DNA from: Streptomyces sp. NBS 14/10
Lineage (GTDB): Bacteria > Actinomycetota > Actinomycetes > Streptomycetales > Streptomycetaceae
Length of the DNA: 64,000 bases
Assembly: GCF_002224125.1 (NCBI RefSeq)
Contig: NZ_NCSM01000018.1
Coordinates: 248,001 to 312,000 of the forward strand
Direction of reading: 5' to 3'
Shown here: positions 21,598-30,936 of the stretch, piece after piece
Layout of the letters: every line of letters starts with the position of its first letter
Position numbering within the stretch: the stretch's first letter is position 1
The notes under the pieces: model-generated
What the model saw: only the letters and a program-made list of their open reading frames with translations
Database searches by the model: none
Told to the model about the DNA's origin: nothing
Program-made: the position numbers and the translations under genes

Positions 21598-21679
21598 TGG
21601 CGGCGCCAGGATTCGAACCTGGGTAGGCTAAGCCGACGGATTTACAGTCCGCTCCCATTGGCCACTCGGGCACACCGCC
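21598..21679 (-). tRNA. tRNA-Tyr (GTA)
   Basis: An 82-base class II tRNA with a long variable arm. The acceptor GGCGGTG pairs with CGCCGCC, the anticodon loop reads CTGTAAA giving GTA, and the TPsiC loop is GGTTCGAATCC. No encoded CCA. Truncated regulator and transposon remnants flank both sides. Confidence 0.96.
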
Positions 21680-21776
21680 TGGGATGTGACCAGGGGCTCC
21701 GTTCCCACTTTCGGGGAACCCCCTGGCGACGACGTAAACAATACCCGATGACAGGGGGTGCTCCGCCACCGGGTTG

Positions 21777-21803
21777 ATCCCGTCTCGATCATGGCCGGGA
21801 TGG
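21777..21803 (-). ncRNA. Candidate stem-loop at the 3' end of the TnpB element
   Basis: Just past the TnpB stop there is a 6-base-pair stem, ATCCCG with CGGGAT. In IS605-type elements the right-end hairpin belongs to the guide (omega) RNA. The stem is short, so this is only a positional suggestion. Confidence 0.2.
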
Positions 21804-23979
21804 CTAAGACTTATCCCGTATGTGTGTACGGGGGCGGCCGGTGTGCGGTCGTGTCGTTCCGGCGTGGGCCTTGGGCCGCTGGGGTGCGGGTCGGGTCTCA
21901 TCCGGGGTTGCCACGGAGCAGGGTCCGGCATTTCGCCGAGCAGAGGCCGTCCGTTGCCGGGGAAGGGTGTTCCCGTGGGGAGCGGCTGCCGCGCGGGTCC
22001 GGTCCGAGGGCGCGGACTTCGGTGCGGTTGACTCGGTCAGGGCTTCTTGCAGCCCTTGGACGAAGAGGATCTGGGCGGTGCGGGCGCGGGTGTGGTCCAG
22101 GCGGGCGGTGGTGGGGTCGTCGGGGTCGGTGAGGGTGGTGAAGGCGGCCAGGGCGGCGGAGACCAGGTCGCGGTCTCCGCGCAGCCCGCAGCCGTCTTCG
22201 GCCGGGTCGCAGTGATGGGTGCGCTGGCGCAGGGACTTGGGTACGCGTCGGCCGCACAGGCAGTGCTGGGACAGGGCGGTCGTGAAGGTCGAGGCGCGCA
22301 GGAGTCGTCCGCCGGTGGCCGTGCACTCGGCGGCGAGTGCGGCGATCAGCCGTCCGGGGGTGGTGGCGGAGCAGGTGCGGCCCCACAGGCGGAACCAGGT
22401 GCGGATGTCGCAGTCCTCGACGGTCAGGTTCGGGCCGTGGGCGGCGACCAGGGCGGCGGCGATCTTCTTCGCGCGGTGGTGGGATGCCTCGGCCGCGCTC
22501 GCGGCCGCGGCGCTGTGGCGGGCCCGCAGATTCCGGTAGCCGGCGCTGAGCGTGTCGCGGCGGTAGGCCTGCCGGGGTCTTCCAGTCGCGGGTGGTGCGC
22601 CGGGGTCCGGCGGGGACGGTGACGGCCTTCGGGGGCAGAGCTGCTGCCTGTCGGCGTTCGTCTCGGGCCTTCTGGCGCCGGGAGCGCTGGTACTGCTGGG
22701 GGTTGGTGGCGCGCCGTGAACGGTCAAGGGCGCGCTGGCGCCCCCTGGCCTTCTTGCGCCCTGCGGCCAGCGTGTGTTGCTCCTGTTCGGTCAGGGTGAT
22801 CCGGTCGGAGCGCACGCCGCCGTCTTCGGGGTTGAGCGTGGCGGGCAGGGAGACGGCGGCGAGGTTGGAGACGTTGCCGTCCACCCCGCCGACGCGCTGT
22901 AGGGCGGCGGCCTCGCGGCGCCGGGCACGGGTGGCGGGGGAGGCGTAGCCGGGGGCAAGGACCATCAGATGGGCCTCATAGGCCCAGCCACCCGGGGCGG
23001 CTGGATCCCGCCGCCGCACCAGATCGATCTTGTGCCATCGGCTCGGGTCGTTCAGGTAATGCAGCAGATAGGGCCAGCGTCCGGCGCCCTGCGCCAGCCG
23101 CACCGGCAAGACGATCTCCCCACCTCCGGTGGGCCCTCCGGCGAAGACGACGGCCAGCGGCCCGGTGTGGTCGAACCAGGTCGCCGCCCTGCTGCGACCA
23201 CGCCCGAGGGCATCGGTCGTCCCGGTGGGGACGCGACCGGTGGGCCGGGCGAGGGCGGGCATGCGGTGCGGCTGGGCCAGCACCCGCACGCCCGGCACAA
23301 GCCCCGCGGCCTGAGCGGGGATGGCGACCGATGGAGGTAGCGCGGGGTGCCGGAAGGTGTCCAGGTGTCCGGCGAGGGTGCCGTGCAGGCGGAAGGTCTC
23401 CCACTTTCGGTCGGTGGTGTGCGAGCGGGCCCGGCCCGGGATACGGGTGTACTCCCACCAGATCCCGGCCTTGGGACGCCCAGCCCGCCGCCCCGACGCG
23501 CCCGGGTGCAGGTGCCGGGCCACACCGGCCCACACCTCGTCGGCCTGGTGCATCACCAACGCCTTCGACACATGATCGCTCAACCAGCCTGAGCGCTCCA
23601 GATGCTGATACGCGCGCCGCTCCAGCCCCGTGCGGGACAGGCCCAGCTCGGCCCGCCACGCCTTCACGTCCCTCTCGCGCCGCACCTCACCGGCCCAGTA
23701 GGCATCCACCACATCCCGCGCATCACGCTGCAGCGCGCGTTTGACCTGCCACATCGCCGAAAACAACTGCTCCACCCGGCGGCGGACATCCACATCGCCG
23801 ACAACCAACGGCAGCCGGATCACCGACACCGGCGCATCCTTCGCCCGCCGCCACACCTCACCCCGGTTCGGCCCCCGAAACCGCCGCCCCACTCCAGAAA
23901 CAGCGGTAGGAGCAGGAGCAGCCCATGATCGACTCACCACGCTCTCCCCCTCTCCCGGACCCGCGTCAGCATCAGGCAT
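21804..23979 (-). pseudogene. tnpB: TnpB-family RuvC-like nuclease, frameshifted
   Basis: A large (about 720-residue) TnpB-like protein split between two frames. The first frame runs from 23979 to about 22580 and contains RuvC-I Asp367 (GVDGNVSNLAAVSL). The second continues from about 22585 to 21804 with RuvC-II Glu (LTVEDCDI, near 22416), a zinc ribbon (CLCG and HHCDPAEDGCG) and RuvC-III Asp (RGDRDLVSAALAAF). One extra base in the stretch near 22575-22590 would explain the shift; both halves look conserved, so the lesion is recent or a sequence error. The C-terminal 70 residues are Pro/Arg-rich. No TnpA partner is seen, so this is an orphan accessory nuclease. Confidence 0.8.
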
Positions 23980-23985
23980 AACGTC

Positions 23986-24300
23986 ATGAAGCCAGTTCGA
24001 GTTACGGTCAGTTGTGCGGAACTTCGTCTCGCCACCTGCCCTTCAGCTCAGCTGGAGGCATGGACGGGGCTGTCCGGGCCACAGCTGTACACCCTGATCA
24101 CTCGTATGTGGCGCCGCCGCCCGGACAGCCGGGGGTGGTCGGCCCTGGTCACTGGCCTCCCACCTGTCGGGCGACGGTGGCCATCAAGGGGGCCGGCGGG
24201 TCCGCAAGCGTCACGCCGTCGCCGAGCACACCATCACGCGCCTCAAGGACCACCACACCCTCCGCCGACGTCGCCGCAAGGGGAGAGGGGATGACGATCA
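23986..24300 (+). pseudogene. Possible transposase remnant (IS5/DDE-type pieces)
   Basis: Two plus-strand segments resemble DDE transposase ends. One is an N-terminal-like piece ([20 protein letters not shown]) at 23986-24120. The other, in a different frame at about 24166-24290, is basic and reads [20 protein letters not shown], like the C-terminal helix of IS5-group enzymes. Nothing intact joins them. The rest of 23980-24439 shows no gene; the yajQ promoter must lie near 24350-24420. Confidence 0.4.
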
Positions 24301-24439
24301 GCAAGGTCAGGCCCCTGCTCATGCCGAACCGCCAGGCCAGCACGCCCCAACCTCAATCGCCGACCGAGTCGTTAGGCTGACCTGTGCGGTCCGGCGGGCC
24401 GTGCCCCTGACAGATCTATGTACGAGGAGCCAACTCAAG

Positions 24440-24928
24440 ATGGCCGACTCCAGTTTCGACATCGTCTCGAACGTCGAGCGGCAGGAGGTCGACAACGCTC
24501 TCAACCAGGCGAGCCGCGAGATCTCCCAGCGCTATGACTTCAAGAACGTCGGCGCCTCGATCGAGTGGTCGGGCGAGCGGATCGAGATGCGTGCCAACTC
24601 CGAGGAGCGGGTCAAGGCGATCCTCGATGTCTTCCAGTCCAAGCTGGTCAAGCGCGGTATCTCGTTGAAGGCGCTGGACGCCGGCGAGCCTCAGGCCTCC
24701 GGTAAGGAATACAAGATCTTCGCCTCGCTGCAGGAGGGGATCTCCCAGGAGAACGCCAAGAAGATCGCCAAAATCATCCGCGATGAGGGTCCCAAGGGCG
24801 TCAAGGCGCAGGTGCAGGGCGATGAGCTGCGGGTGTCGTCCAAGAGCCGGGACGATCTGCAGGCCGTGATCGCGCTGATCAAGGGCAAGGACCTCGACTT
24901 CGCGGTGCAGTTCGTCAACTATCGCTGA
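24440..24928 (+). CDS. yajQ: YajQ family nucleotide/RNA-binding protein
   Basis: 162 residues, two ferredoxin-like halves, beginning M-A-D-S-S-F-D-I-V and ending with [12 protein letters not shown], the family's conserved tail. YajQ proteins bind nucleic acid, and in Xanthomonas bind cyclic di-GMP; the role in Streptomyces is not settled. The ATG at 24440 has GAGGAG 10 bases upstream. It is intact and flanked by remnants. Confidence 0.95.
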   Translation: MADSSFDIVSNVERQEVDNALNQASREISQRYDFKNVGASIEWSGERIEMRANSEERVKAILDVFQSKLVKRGISLKALDAGEPQASGKEYKIFASLQEGISQENAKKIAKIIRDEGPKGVKAQVQGDELRVSSKSRDDLQAVIALIKGKDLDFAVQFVNYR

Positions 24929-25204
24929 AAAGCGGCCTGACCTGCACAAACAGCGTCACGCAGGCTTCGCAGGGCACAACGGGGGCATATCGCCGAGGAC
25001 AGCCTCGACGGCAACCCTCGTTGCGTCCTCCCCATGGGGCCGCATACTCGACGGCTGATGGTTTCCTGGCGACCGTCACCGATCCGGCACTCCGCGAGGT
25101 GATCAGGTACGTGAGGGGTGATCATCATCGCGTCGAGTTCGCCGTCGCACCAGGCTCGCAAGCACTGCGAGTCCGATGCCGACTGGGGTGTTCCTGCTTC
25201 GGTG
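24929..25204. other. Intergenic stretch, no gene recognised
   Basis: About 276 bases between yajQ and the convergent aldo/keto reductase gene. Short open frames exist on both strands but none has a ribosome site, family resemblance or codon bias that I can support. Confidence 0.5.
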
Positions 25205-26074
25205 TCAGCGGCCGATGGTGTCGAGTTCCGCGACCGCGTCGGTCGGCAGCGTCAGGTCGGCGGCGGCGATGTTCTGGCGCAGGTGGACGCGCGAGGAGGT
25301 GCCCGGAATGAGCGCGATGGTGGCCGAACGCTGCAGCAGCCAGGCCAGGGCGACCTGCTGCGGTGAGGCGTCCAGGCGTGCGGCGACGTCGGTCAGGGTC
25401 TGTGACTGGAGCGGGGAGAAGCCGCCCAGGGGGAAGAACGGGGTGAAGGCGATGTTCTGTGCCGCGCACCGTTCGACGAGGGCGTCGTCCTGGCGGTTGG
25501 CCAGGTTGTAGAGGTTCTGCATCGTGACGACGGGGGCGATGGCCTGCGCCTCGGTGAGCTGGGCATCGGAGGCCGCACTGAGTCCGAGGTGGCGGATCAG
25601 GCCTTCCTTCTGCAACTCGGCCAGCGCGCCGAACATCTCGCCGACCGGCTCCTCGACCGGCTGCCCCTCGTTGGTGCCCAGGCGCAGGTTCACCACATCG
25701 AGCGCGTCCACGCCGAGGTGCTGGAGGTTCTCGTGGACCTGGGCCTTGAGGTCCTCGGGGTCCCGCGAGGCGTTCCAGCTGCCGTCGTCGCCGCGACGGT
25801 TGCCGACCTTGGTCACGATGCGCAGGTCCGCGGGGTAGGGGTGCAGGGCTTCCTTGATGATTTCGTTGACGACGGCGGGCCCGTAGTAGTCGCTGGTGTC
25901 GATGTGCGTGATGCCCCGCTCGACGGCCTCCCGCAGCACCGCGACGGCCTCGTCCCGGTCCTTGGGCGGCCCGAACACGTTGGGTCCCGCCAGCTGCATG
26001 GCTCCGTATCCCATGCGGCTGAGGGTCAGGTCGTCGGCGAGGGTGAGAGTTCCGCCGGGGGTGGTGCCGGTCAT
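25205..26074 (-). CDS. Aldo/keto reductase, PdxI (YdbC)-like
   Basis: 289 residues of (beta/alpha)8 NADPH-dependent reductase with Asp/Tyr (DTSDYYG, about 50-56) and Lys (IVTKVG). The usual catalytic His position reads Asn (DVVNLRLG), as in E. coli PdxI/YdbC. The C-terminal block FFPLGGFSPLQS and LIPGTSS also matches that family. PdxI reduces pyridoxal to pyridoxine in vitamin B6 salvage, so that is the best guess. It is divergent from the XRE regulator at 26217, with a 142-base shared promoter region, so the regulator may control it. Confidence 0.85.
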   Translation of the reverse strand: MTGTTPGGTLTLADDLTLSRMGYGAMQLAGPNVFGPPKDRDEAVAVLREAVERGITHIDTSDYYGPAVVNEIIKEALHPYPADLRIVTKVGNRRGDDGSWNASRDPEDLKAQVHENLQHLGVDALDVVNLRLGTNEGQPVEEPVGEMFGALAELQKEGLIRHLGLSAASDAQLTEAQAIAPVVTMQNLYNLANRQDDALVERCAAQNIAFTPFFPLGGFSPLQSQTLTDVAARLDASPQQVALAWLLQRSATIALIPGTSSRVHLRQNIAAADLTLPTDAVAELDTIGR

Positions 26075-26216
26075 CGCGTGCCTTCCGTTGTGTGCCTGTG
26101 TGGACAGCTTGTTCCGTATTGACTGTGCGCGCTTCCGGGCGGGTGCGGCAGTACCCCGCTGTTCCTGGGAGTGACAGGGACAGGCACCCGCGCCGGTACG
26201 GGCCTACGGTTGAGGC

Positions 26217-27122
26217 ATGGATGGCACCAACGTGCTCGGCGAGTTTCTACGTGCCCGCCGGGCACTGGTCAGGCCCGAGGACGCCGGAATCCGCGGCGGC
26301 GGACTCCGGCGCGTGCCGGGGCTGCGCCGCGAGGAGGTCGCGACGCTCGCTGGCATCAGCGCCGACTACTACCTGCGCCTGGAACAGGGCCGCGACCGCA
26401 ATCCCTCGCTTCAGGTCCTCGAAGCCCTGGCCGACGTCCTGAACCTGGACGCGGACGCCACCGCTCACCTCATCGGCCTGACCCAGACGCGCCCCTCCCG
26501 GGCCCAGCGGTCACCCCGCTCCACGAGCCGTGGACGGGCTGCACGCAAACCCGAGCCCGTGCCGCCCGGCATCCTCCAGCTCATGGAGGGCTGGACCACC
26601 AATCCCGCCTACGTCGAGAACAAGTTCACCGACGTGCTCGCCGCCAATGCCCTGGCCACGGCCGTCTCCCCGAACTACTCCGCCGGCGTCAACCTCCTAC
26701 GGGCCGTCCTCCTCGACGACAGCGAACGGGAACTGCTGCGGGACTGGGAGGAGCTGGCCGAGGCGCTGATCGCCGCCCTGCGGGCCAACGTCGGGCCCGA
26801 CGTCGACGACCCGCGCCTGACCGAGCTCGTCGGCGAACTGTCGGTGCGCAGTGAGCACTTCCGCCGCCTGTGGGGCCGCCACGACGTGCACCCCAAGCGG
26901 CCGCGGGTCAGCCGACTGCACCACCCACAGGTCGGCGACCTCGAACTGCACGCCAGCAAGCTGGCCATCGTCGGCACCGACGGCCTCGTCCTCAAGGTCT
27001 TCCACGCCGAACCCGACAGCCGCAGCGCCGAACTGCTCGCGATCCTGGGAAGCCTGGCAGCCTCCGGCAAGGGCCGGAACCCGACCGGCCCCGACCACCG
27101 CCAGACCATCGACGAGCAATGA
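26217..27122 (+). CDS. XRE-family regulator with MmyB-like ligand domain
   Basis: 301 residues. An N-terminal helix-turn-helix (RREEVATLAGISADYYLRLEQ at about 37-57) carries the L-R-R-E-E-V-A and R-D-R-N-P-S signatures, followed by the MmyB/PAS-like C-terminal domain (TDVLAANALATAV; RFRRLWGRHDV-type segment). Such proteins usually regulate a divergent oxidoreductase gene, often in response to small hydrophobic ligands. The neighbour is the PdxI-like reductase. No GGAGG is seen upstream of the ATG, so translation may be from a short leader. Confidence 0.92.
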   Translation: MDGTNVLGEFLRARRALVRPEDAGIRGGGLRRVPGLRREEVATLAGISADYYLRLEQGRDRNPSLQVLEALADVLNLDADATAHLIGLTQTRPSRAQRSPRSTSRGRAARKPEPVPPGILQLMEGWTTNPAYVENKFTDVLAANALATAVSPNYSAGVNLLRAVLLDDSERELLRDWEELAEALIAALRANVGPDVDDPRLTELVGELSVRSEHFRRLWGRHDVHPKRPRVSRLHHPQVGDLELHASKLAIVGTDGLVLKVFHAEPDSRSAELLAILGSLAASGKGRNPTGPDHRQTIDEQ

Positions 27123-27505
27123 GGCCCCGTCGCCGAATCCGCGAGGCCCGACAACGGCCCTCAGCTGATCGGACTTGAGCCGGCCTCGCGGCGGCCCAGG
27201 AGTGGGTGAGCGAACTCCAGGTCGGCGACGATTCGGCCGCGTGATGACCTCAGGTGAAGGCTGTCACGCTTCGTGCTCGCAGAACTGAGTAGTTCTGAGA
27301 GATCACGGCGCCCGCCGGAAGCACCTGCCGCACCCGCGGCGGCAGGGTCGCCCCGAAGTACCACACCCCGCGCTTCATGCTCGTCTCCCAGTTCCGCGCC
27401 GAGCTGGAGGTGAAGACCCCCGCCGACCGCGGCCCAGGCCGCGCGTGGGAGAGGGGCCCGACCATCGACGCCGCCGTGCCGGAGGCCGCCACGAAGCCCA
27501 CGAGA
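27123..27505. other. Unassigned stretch between XRE regulator and recombinase remnant
   Basis: About 380 bases without a gene I can support. An open frame on the plus strand runs into the recombinase remnant but its first part has no recognisable homology. Probably degraded mobile-element DNA. Confidence 0.4.
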
Positions 27506-27770
27506 ATGGGCCACGCGAGGTGCAGTACCGCCCAGCAAGAGCTTCAGAGCCAGCTCGACGCGCTCGCCGAGGCTGGGTGCGATCCGGTCTTCTCGGAGAA
27601 AATCAGCACCCGGATCAAGGTGAGGCCGGAGTTCGTCAAGGCGATGGATCGCGGAGGACCTGCGTCACCACGACGTCGAACTCGAACTCCTCACCGACCC
27701 CCTCCAGGGGGTCTACGACCCGTCCGGGCACGCCACCGTCTACCGCCCCCTCGCCAAAGCCGACGAGTGA
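27506..27770 (+). pseudogene. Serine recombinase/resolvase remnant
   Basis: The plus strand encodes a piece of the resolvase catalytic domain: G-H-A-R-C-S-T-A-Q-Q-E-L with S-Q-L-D-A-L, then VFSEKISTR and a Lys/Arg tail. It matches the start of Tn3-type resolvases and invertases, including the nucleophile serine. After about 50 residues the frame changes and the rest reads LELLTDPLQGVYDPSGH, the later catalytic-domain motif, then stops at 27770. An internal segment is missing and no DNA-binding domain follows, so it is inactive. Confidence 0.8.
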
Positions 27771-27867
27771 GTTGGTGGGCCACTCAGGGCATCAAGATCA
27801 TCTCATTACCCCTTTGACGCGTGTCTCGGTCACACCCCATGTCAGCCGCCGTCCTCCGCCGGAGCGG

Positions 27868-28266
27868 CTACCAGCGGCCGGTCGCGAAGGGGCGGTCCGT
27901 GGAGACGATCTCGTGGCCCAGGGGGGTCAGGGATATCGGGATCAGCTTGAAGTTGGCCAGGCCCAGCGGGATGCCGATGATCGTCAGGCACAGGATGGCG
28001 CCGGTGATGATGTGGCCGAGCGCCAGCCACCAGCCCGCGAGGACGAGCCACAGCACATTGCCGACGCAGGAGGGCGCTCCGGCGTCGCGGCGGGGGACGG
28101 CGGTGCGGCCGAAGGGCCAGAGGGCGAAGCCCGCGATGCGCCAGGAGGCGATGCCGAACGGGATGCCGATGATGGTGACGAAGAGGAGCACCCCGGCGAA
28201 CAGATAGGCGCAGGCGAGCCAGAAGCCGGAGAGCACGAGCCAGATCAGGTTGAGGATGGTCTTCAC
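27868..28266 (-). CDS. yccF: YccF-family inner membrane protein
   Basis: 132 residues built from two related hydrophobic repeats, each with the motif TIIGIPxGxA ([13 protein letters not shown] and [13 protein letters not shown]). These are the paired DUF307 domains of YccF, an inner-membrane protein of unknown biochemical role. A GTG start at 28266 overlaps the htpX stop (GTGA), so htpX-yccF is translationally coupled. Confidence 0.92.
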   Translation of the reverse strand: MKTILNLIWLVLSGFWLACAYLFAGVLLFVTIIGIPFGIASWRIAGFALWPFGRTAVPRRDAGAPSCVGNVLWLVLAGWWLALGHIITGAILCLTIIGIPLGLANFKLIPISLTPLGHEIVSTDRPFATGRW

Positions 28267-29126
28267 GGTCGGCGTCCTGCCATCTCCTCGAGGCGGGCGA
28301 TGCGCTCCGCCATGGGCGGGTGGGTGGAGAAGAGCTTGGCCATGCCCTCGCCGGCGCGGAAGGGGTTCGCGATCATCAGGTGGCTCGCGGTCTCCAGGCG
28401 GGGCTCGGGCGGCAGCGGGAGCTGCTGGGTGCCCGTTTCGAGCTTGCGGAGGGCGTTGGCGAGGGCGAGGGGGTCGCCGGTGAGCTGGGCGCCGGAGGCG
28501 TCGGCCTCGTACTCGCGGGAGCGGCTGACGGCGAGCTGGATGATGGTGGCCGCGAGCGGGCCGAGGATCATGATCAGCAGCATGCCGAGGAAGCCGGGGC
28601 CCTCGTCGTCGTCGGAGCGGCCGATCGGGATCAGCCAGGCGAAGTTGACCAGGAACATCACGACGCTGGCGAGCGCGCCGGCGACGGACGAGATGAGGAT
28701 GTCGCGGTTGTAGACGTGGCTGAGCTCATGGCCGAGCACGGCGCGCAGCTCGCGCTCGTCGAGGAGCCGGAGGATTCCTTCGGTGCAGCACACCGCCGCG
28801 TTCCGCGGGTTGCGGCCGGTCGCGAAGGCGTTGGGGGCCTCGGTCGGGGAGATGTAGAGACGCGGCATGGGCTGGCGGGCGGCGGTGGAGAGCTCGCGGA
28901 CCATGCGGTAGAGCTGAGGGGCCTCGAACTCGCTCACGGGCCGCGCGCGCATGGCGCGCAGGGCGAGCTTGTCACTGTTCCAATACGCGTACGCGTTGGT
29001 GCCGAGCGCCACCAGGACGGCGATGATCAGGCCCGTACGGCCGAAGAGGCTGCCGACGACAATGATGAGCGCGGACAGTCCCCCGAGGAGTACGGCGGTT
29101 TTGAGCCCGTTGTGCCGACGATGCAC
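28263..29126 (-). CDS. htpX: HtpX membrane zinc protease
   Basis: 287 residues. Two N-terminal membrane helices precede the zinc-protease motif HELSH (near residue 130, [13 protein letters not shown]), and the third zinc ligand lies in [10 protein letters not shown], with two further helices between. HtpX degrades damaged membrane proteins alongside FtsH. I chose the GTG at 29126 (V-H-R-R-H-N-G-L) with GGAGGG upstream; a longer reading from 29201 is not conserved. Confidence 0.95.
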   Translation of the reverse strand: MHRRHNGLKTAVLLGGLSALIIVVGSLFGRTGLIIAVLVALGTNAYAYWNSDKLALRAMRARPVSEFEAPQLYRMVRELSTAARQPMPRLYISPTEAPNAFATGRNPRNAAVCCTEGILRLLDERELRAVLGHELSHVYNRDILISSVAGALASVVMFLVNFAWLIPIGRSDDDEGPGFLGMLLIMILGPLAATIIQLAVSRSREYEADASGAQLTGDPLALANALRKLETGTQQLPLPPEPRLETASHLMIANPFRAGEGMAKLFSTHPPMAERIARLEEMAGRRP

Positions 29127-29286
29127 GGTGTGCCCTCCAAAAGATGCCGCAAGGGGACCCTTTTTCGCGGTGTCTCCACCTTCCAGTGGACCCTTCCGCA
29201 TTGGTCAACGCCAGATGAAGGTCGCTGGTTCCCTAGTGCACACGTGGCGGGCCGTTGGGCCGTTGGAGTGAGACCTCAGGCAGCGG

Positions 29287-30936
29287 TCACAGCAGGGCGC
29301 CGGAGGCGAAGCGCAGGACGAGTTGCGGGGCCCCGGAGAGGGCGACGCCGAGCACGGCGGCGAGGCCGATGACCGCGGTGAGGGAGGCGGGGACCGCGCG
29401 GGCGGCGAGAGCGGGGGTGGCCGGGGCCGTCGACTCGGCGGCGGCGGGCGCGGGGGCTCCGGCGGGCGCGCGGGCTCCGGCGGGTGCGGGAGCTCCGGCG
29501 GGTGCGCGGAAGAGGACGGCCGTCCACTGGAGGTAGTAGTAGAGCGCGATCACGACGTTCACGGCCATGACGACGGCGAGCCAGCCCAACCCCGCGTCCA
29601 CGGCCGCCGAGAAGACGGTGACCTTGGCGAACAGGCCGATGACGCCGGGCGGCAGCCCGGCCAGGCAGAGCAGGAAGAAGCCGAGCGCGAGGGCGGCCAG
29701 GGGGCGGGCGGCGTACAGGCCGCGGTAGTCGCTGAGGCGGCCCGTGGGGTGGGTGCGCGACACCAGGGCGACGACCGCGAAGGCGCCGAGGTTCACGGCG
29801 GCGTACATCAGGGCGTAGGCGACCGTGGAGCCGATGGCGTGGGCCGCATCGCCGGAGGAATCGGCGTAGCCGGCCGCCGCGATGGGGACCAGCAGATAGC
29901 CCGCCTGGCCGACGGAGGACCAGGCCAGCAGGCGTACGGCGCTGTGGGCGCGGTCGGGGCGCTGGCGCAGCGCGGCGACGTTGCCCGCGGTCATGGTGAG
30001 CGCGGCCAGCACGGCGACGGCCGGGCCCCATACGTCGGCGTACGCGGGGAAGGCGAGGACGGTGACCAGGATGAGGCCGGAGAAGCCGACCGCCTTGCCG
30101 ATGACGGAGAGGTACGCGGCCACCGGGATGGGGGCGCCGACGTAGGTGTCGGGGACCCAGAAGTGGAATGGCACGGCGGCGGTCTTGAAGGCGAAGCCCA
30201 CCAGGGTGAGCACGACGCCGGCCTGGGCGAGCGTGTCCAGCCGCGGGTCGACGTGGCCGAGTGCGGCGGCGATCCGGGACAGGTGGAGGCTGCCGGTGGC
30301 GGCGTAGACGAAGCTGACGCCCATCAGCATGACCGCGGTCGCGGTGACCGAGGAGAGGAAGAACTTGAGGGCGGCCTCGGAGGAGAGGCGGTCGCCGCGG
30401 CGCAGCCCCACGAGCGCGAAGGCCGGCAGGGAGGCGACCTCCAGGGCGACGACGAGGGTGGCGAGGTCGCGGGAGGCGGGCAGGAGGGCCGCGCCCGCGG
30501 CGGACGACAGCAACAGGAACCAGAATTCGCCGGCGGGAAGTTTGCCGCCCTCTGCGGCGTCCTCAGTGTTTCCGGTGTTTCCGGCGTCCTTGGAGCCGCG
30601 GTTGTGGACCGTGCTCATGGACAGCAGGGCCGTCAGCAGGGCTCCGCCGAGCACCAGGAACTGCATGACGACGGCGAATTCGTCGGCCCTATAGCTGCAT
30701 ACGTCCGGGTCGGAGGTCAGGCAGAAGGTGCTGCGGTCCCCGGCGCGGAGCGGCAGCAGGAGGAGCGCGGCCAGGGCCAGGCCCGCGGTCGCGAACCAGC
30801 CCAGGAGGTGTTTGTTCCGCTCGGCGAGGAAGAGGTCGGCGACCAGGACGGCCAGGGCGGCGACGGCGGCGAAGGTGGGCGGGGCGATCGCGAGCCAGTC
30901 GACGGACTGGACGTAGCCTCCGGCGAGCGCGGTCAT
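29287..30936 (-). CDS. nuoN2: NADH dehydrogenase subunit N, second (partial) operon
   Basis: 549 residues, antiporter-like membrane subunit N. The conserved glutamate helix (VVALEVASLPAF), the lysine region (GFAFKTAAVPFHFWVPDTY) and repeated inverted helix bundles are seen, so it should conduct protons. Two lineage-specific low-complexity inserts occur: a Gly/Asn/Thr segment near residue 115 and an Ala/Pro repeat (variants of APAGAPAPAG) near residue 485. Start and nuoM2 stop overlap as TGATG. Last gene of the ten-gene operon. Confidence 0.94.
   Translation of the reverse strand: MTALAGGYVQSVDWLAIAPPTFAAVAALAVLVADLFLAERNKHLLGWFATAGLALAALLLLPLRAGDRSTFCLTSDPDVCSYRADEFAVVMQFLVLGGALLTALLSMSTVHNRGSKDAGNTGNTEDAAEGGKLPAGEFWFLLLSSAAGAALLPASRDLATLVVALEVASLPAFALVGLRRGDRLSSEAALKFFLSSVTATAVMLMGVSFVYAATGSLHLSRIAAALGHVDPRLDTLAQAGVVLTLVGFAFKTAAVPFHFWVPDTYVGAPIPVAAYLSVIGKAVGFSGLILVTVLAFPAYADVWGPAVAVLAALTMTAGNVAALRQRPDRAHSAVRLLAWSSVGQAGYLLVPIAAAGYADSSGDAAHAIGSTVAYALMYAAVNLGAFAVVALVSRTHPTGRLSDYRGLYAARPLAALALGFFLLCLAGLPPGVIGLFAKVTVFSAAVDAGLGWLAVVMAVNVVIALYYYLQWTAVLFRAPAGAPAPAGARAPAGAPAPAAAESTAPATPALAARAVPASLTAVIGLAAVLGVALSGAPQLVLRFASGALL

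Noticed and set aside
21598..24440. Active integrative element at tRNA-Tyr
   Set aside because: No integrase, excisionase, replication or transfer gene is intact in the window, and no duplicated tRNA end was found.
25205..26074. Aldo/keto reductase dead because the catalytic His is Asn
   Set aside because: The PdxI/YdbC branch, which is active in E. coli, has Asn at the same V-V-N-L-R position.
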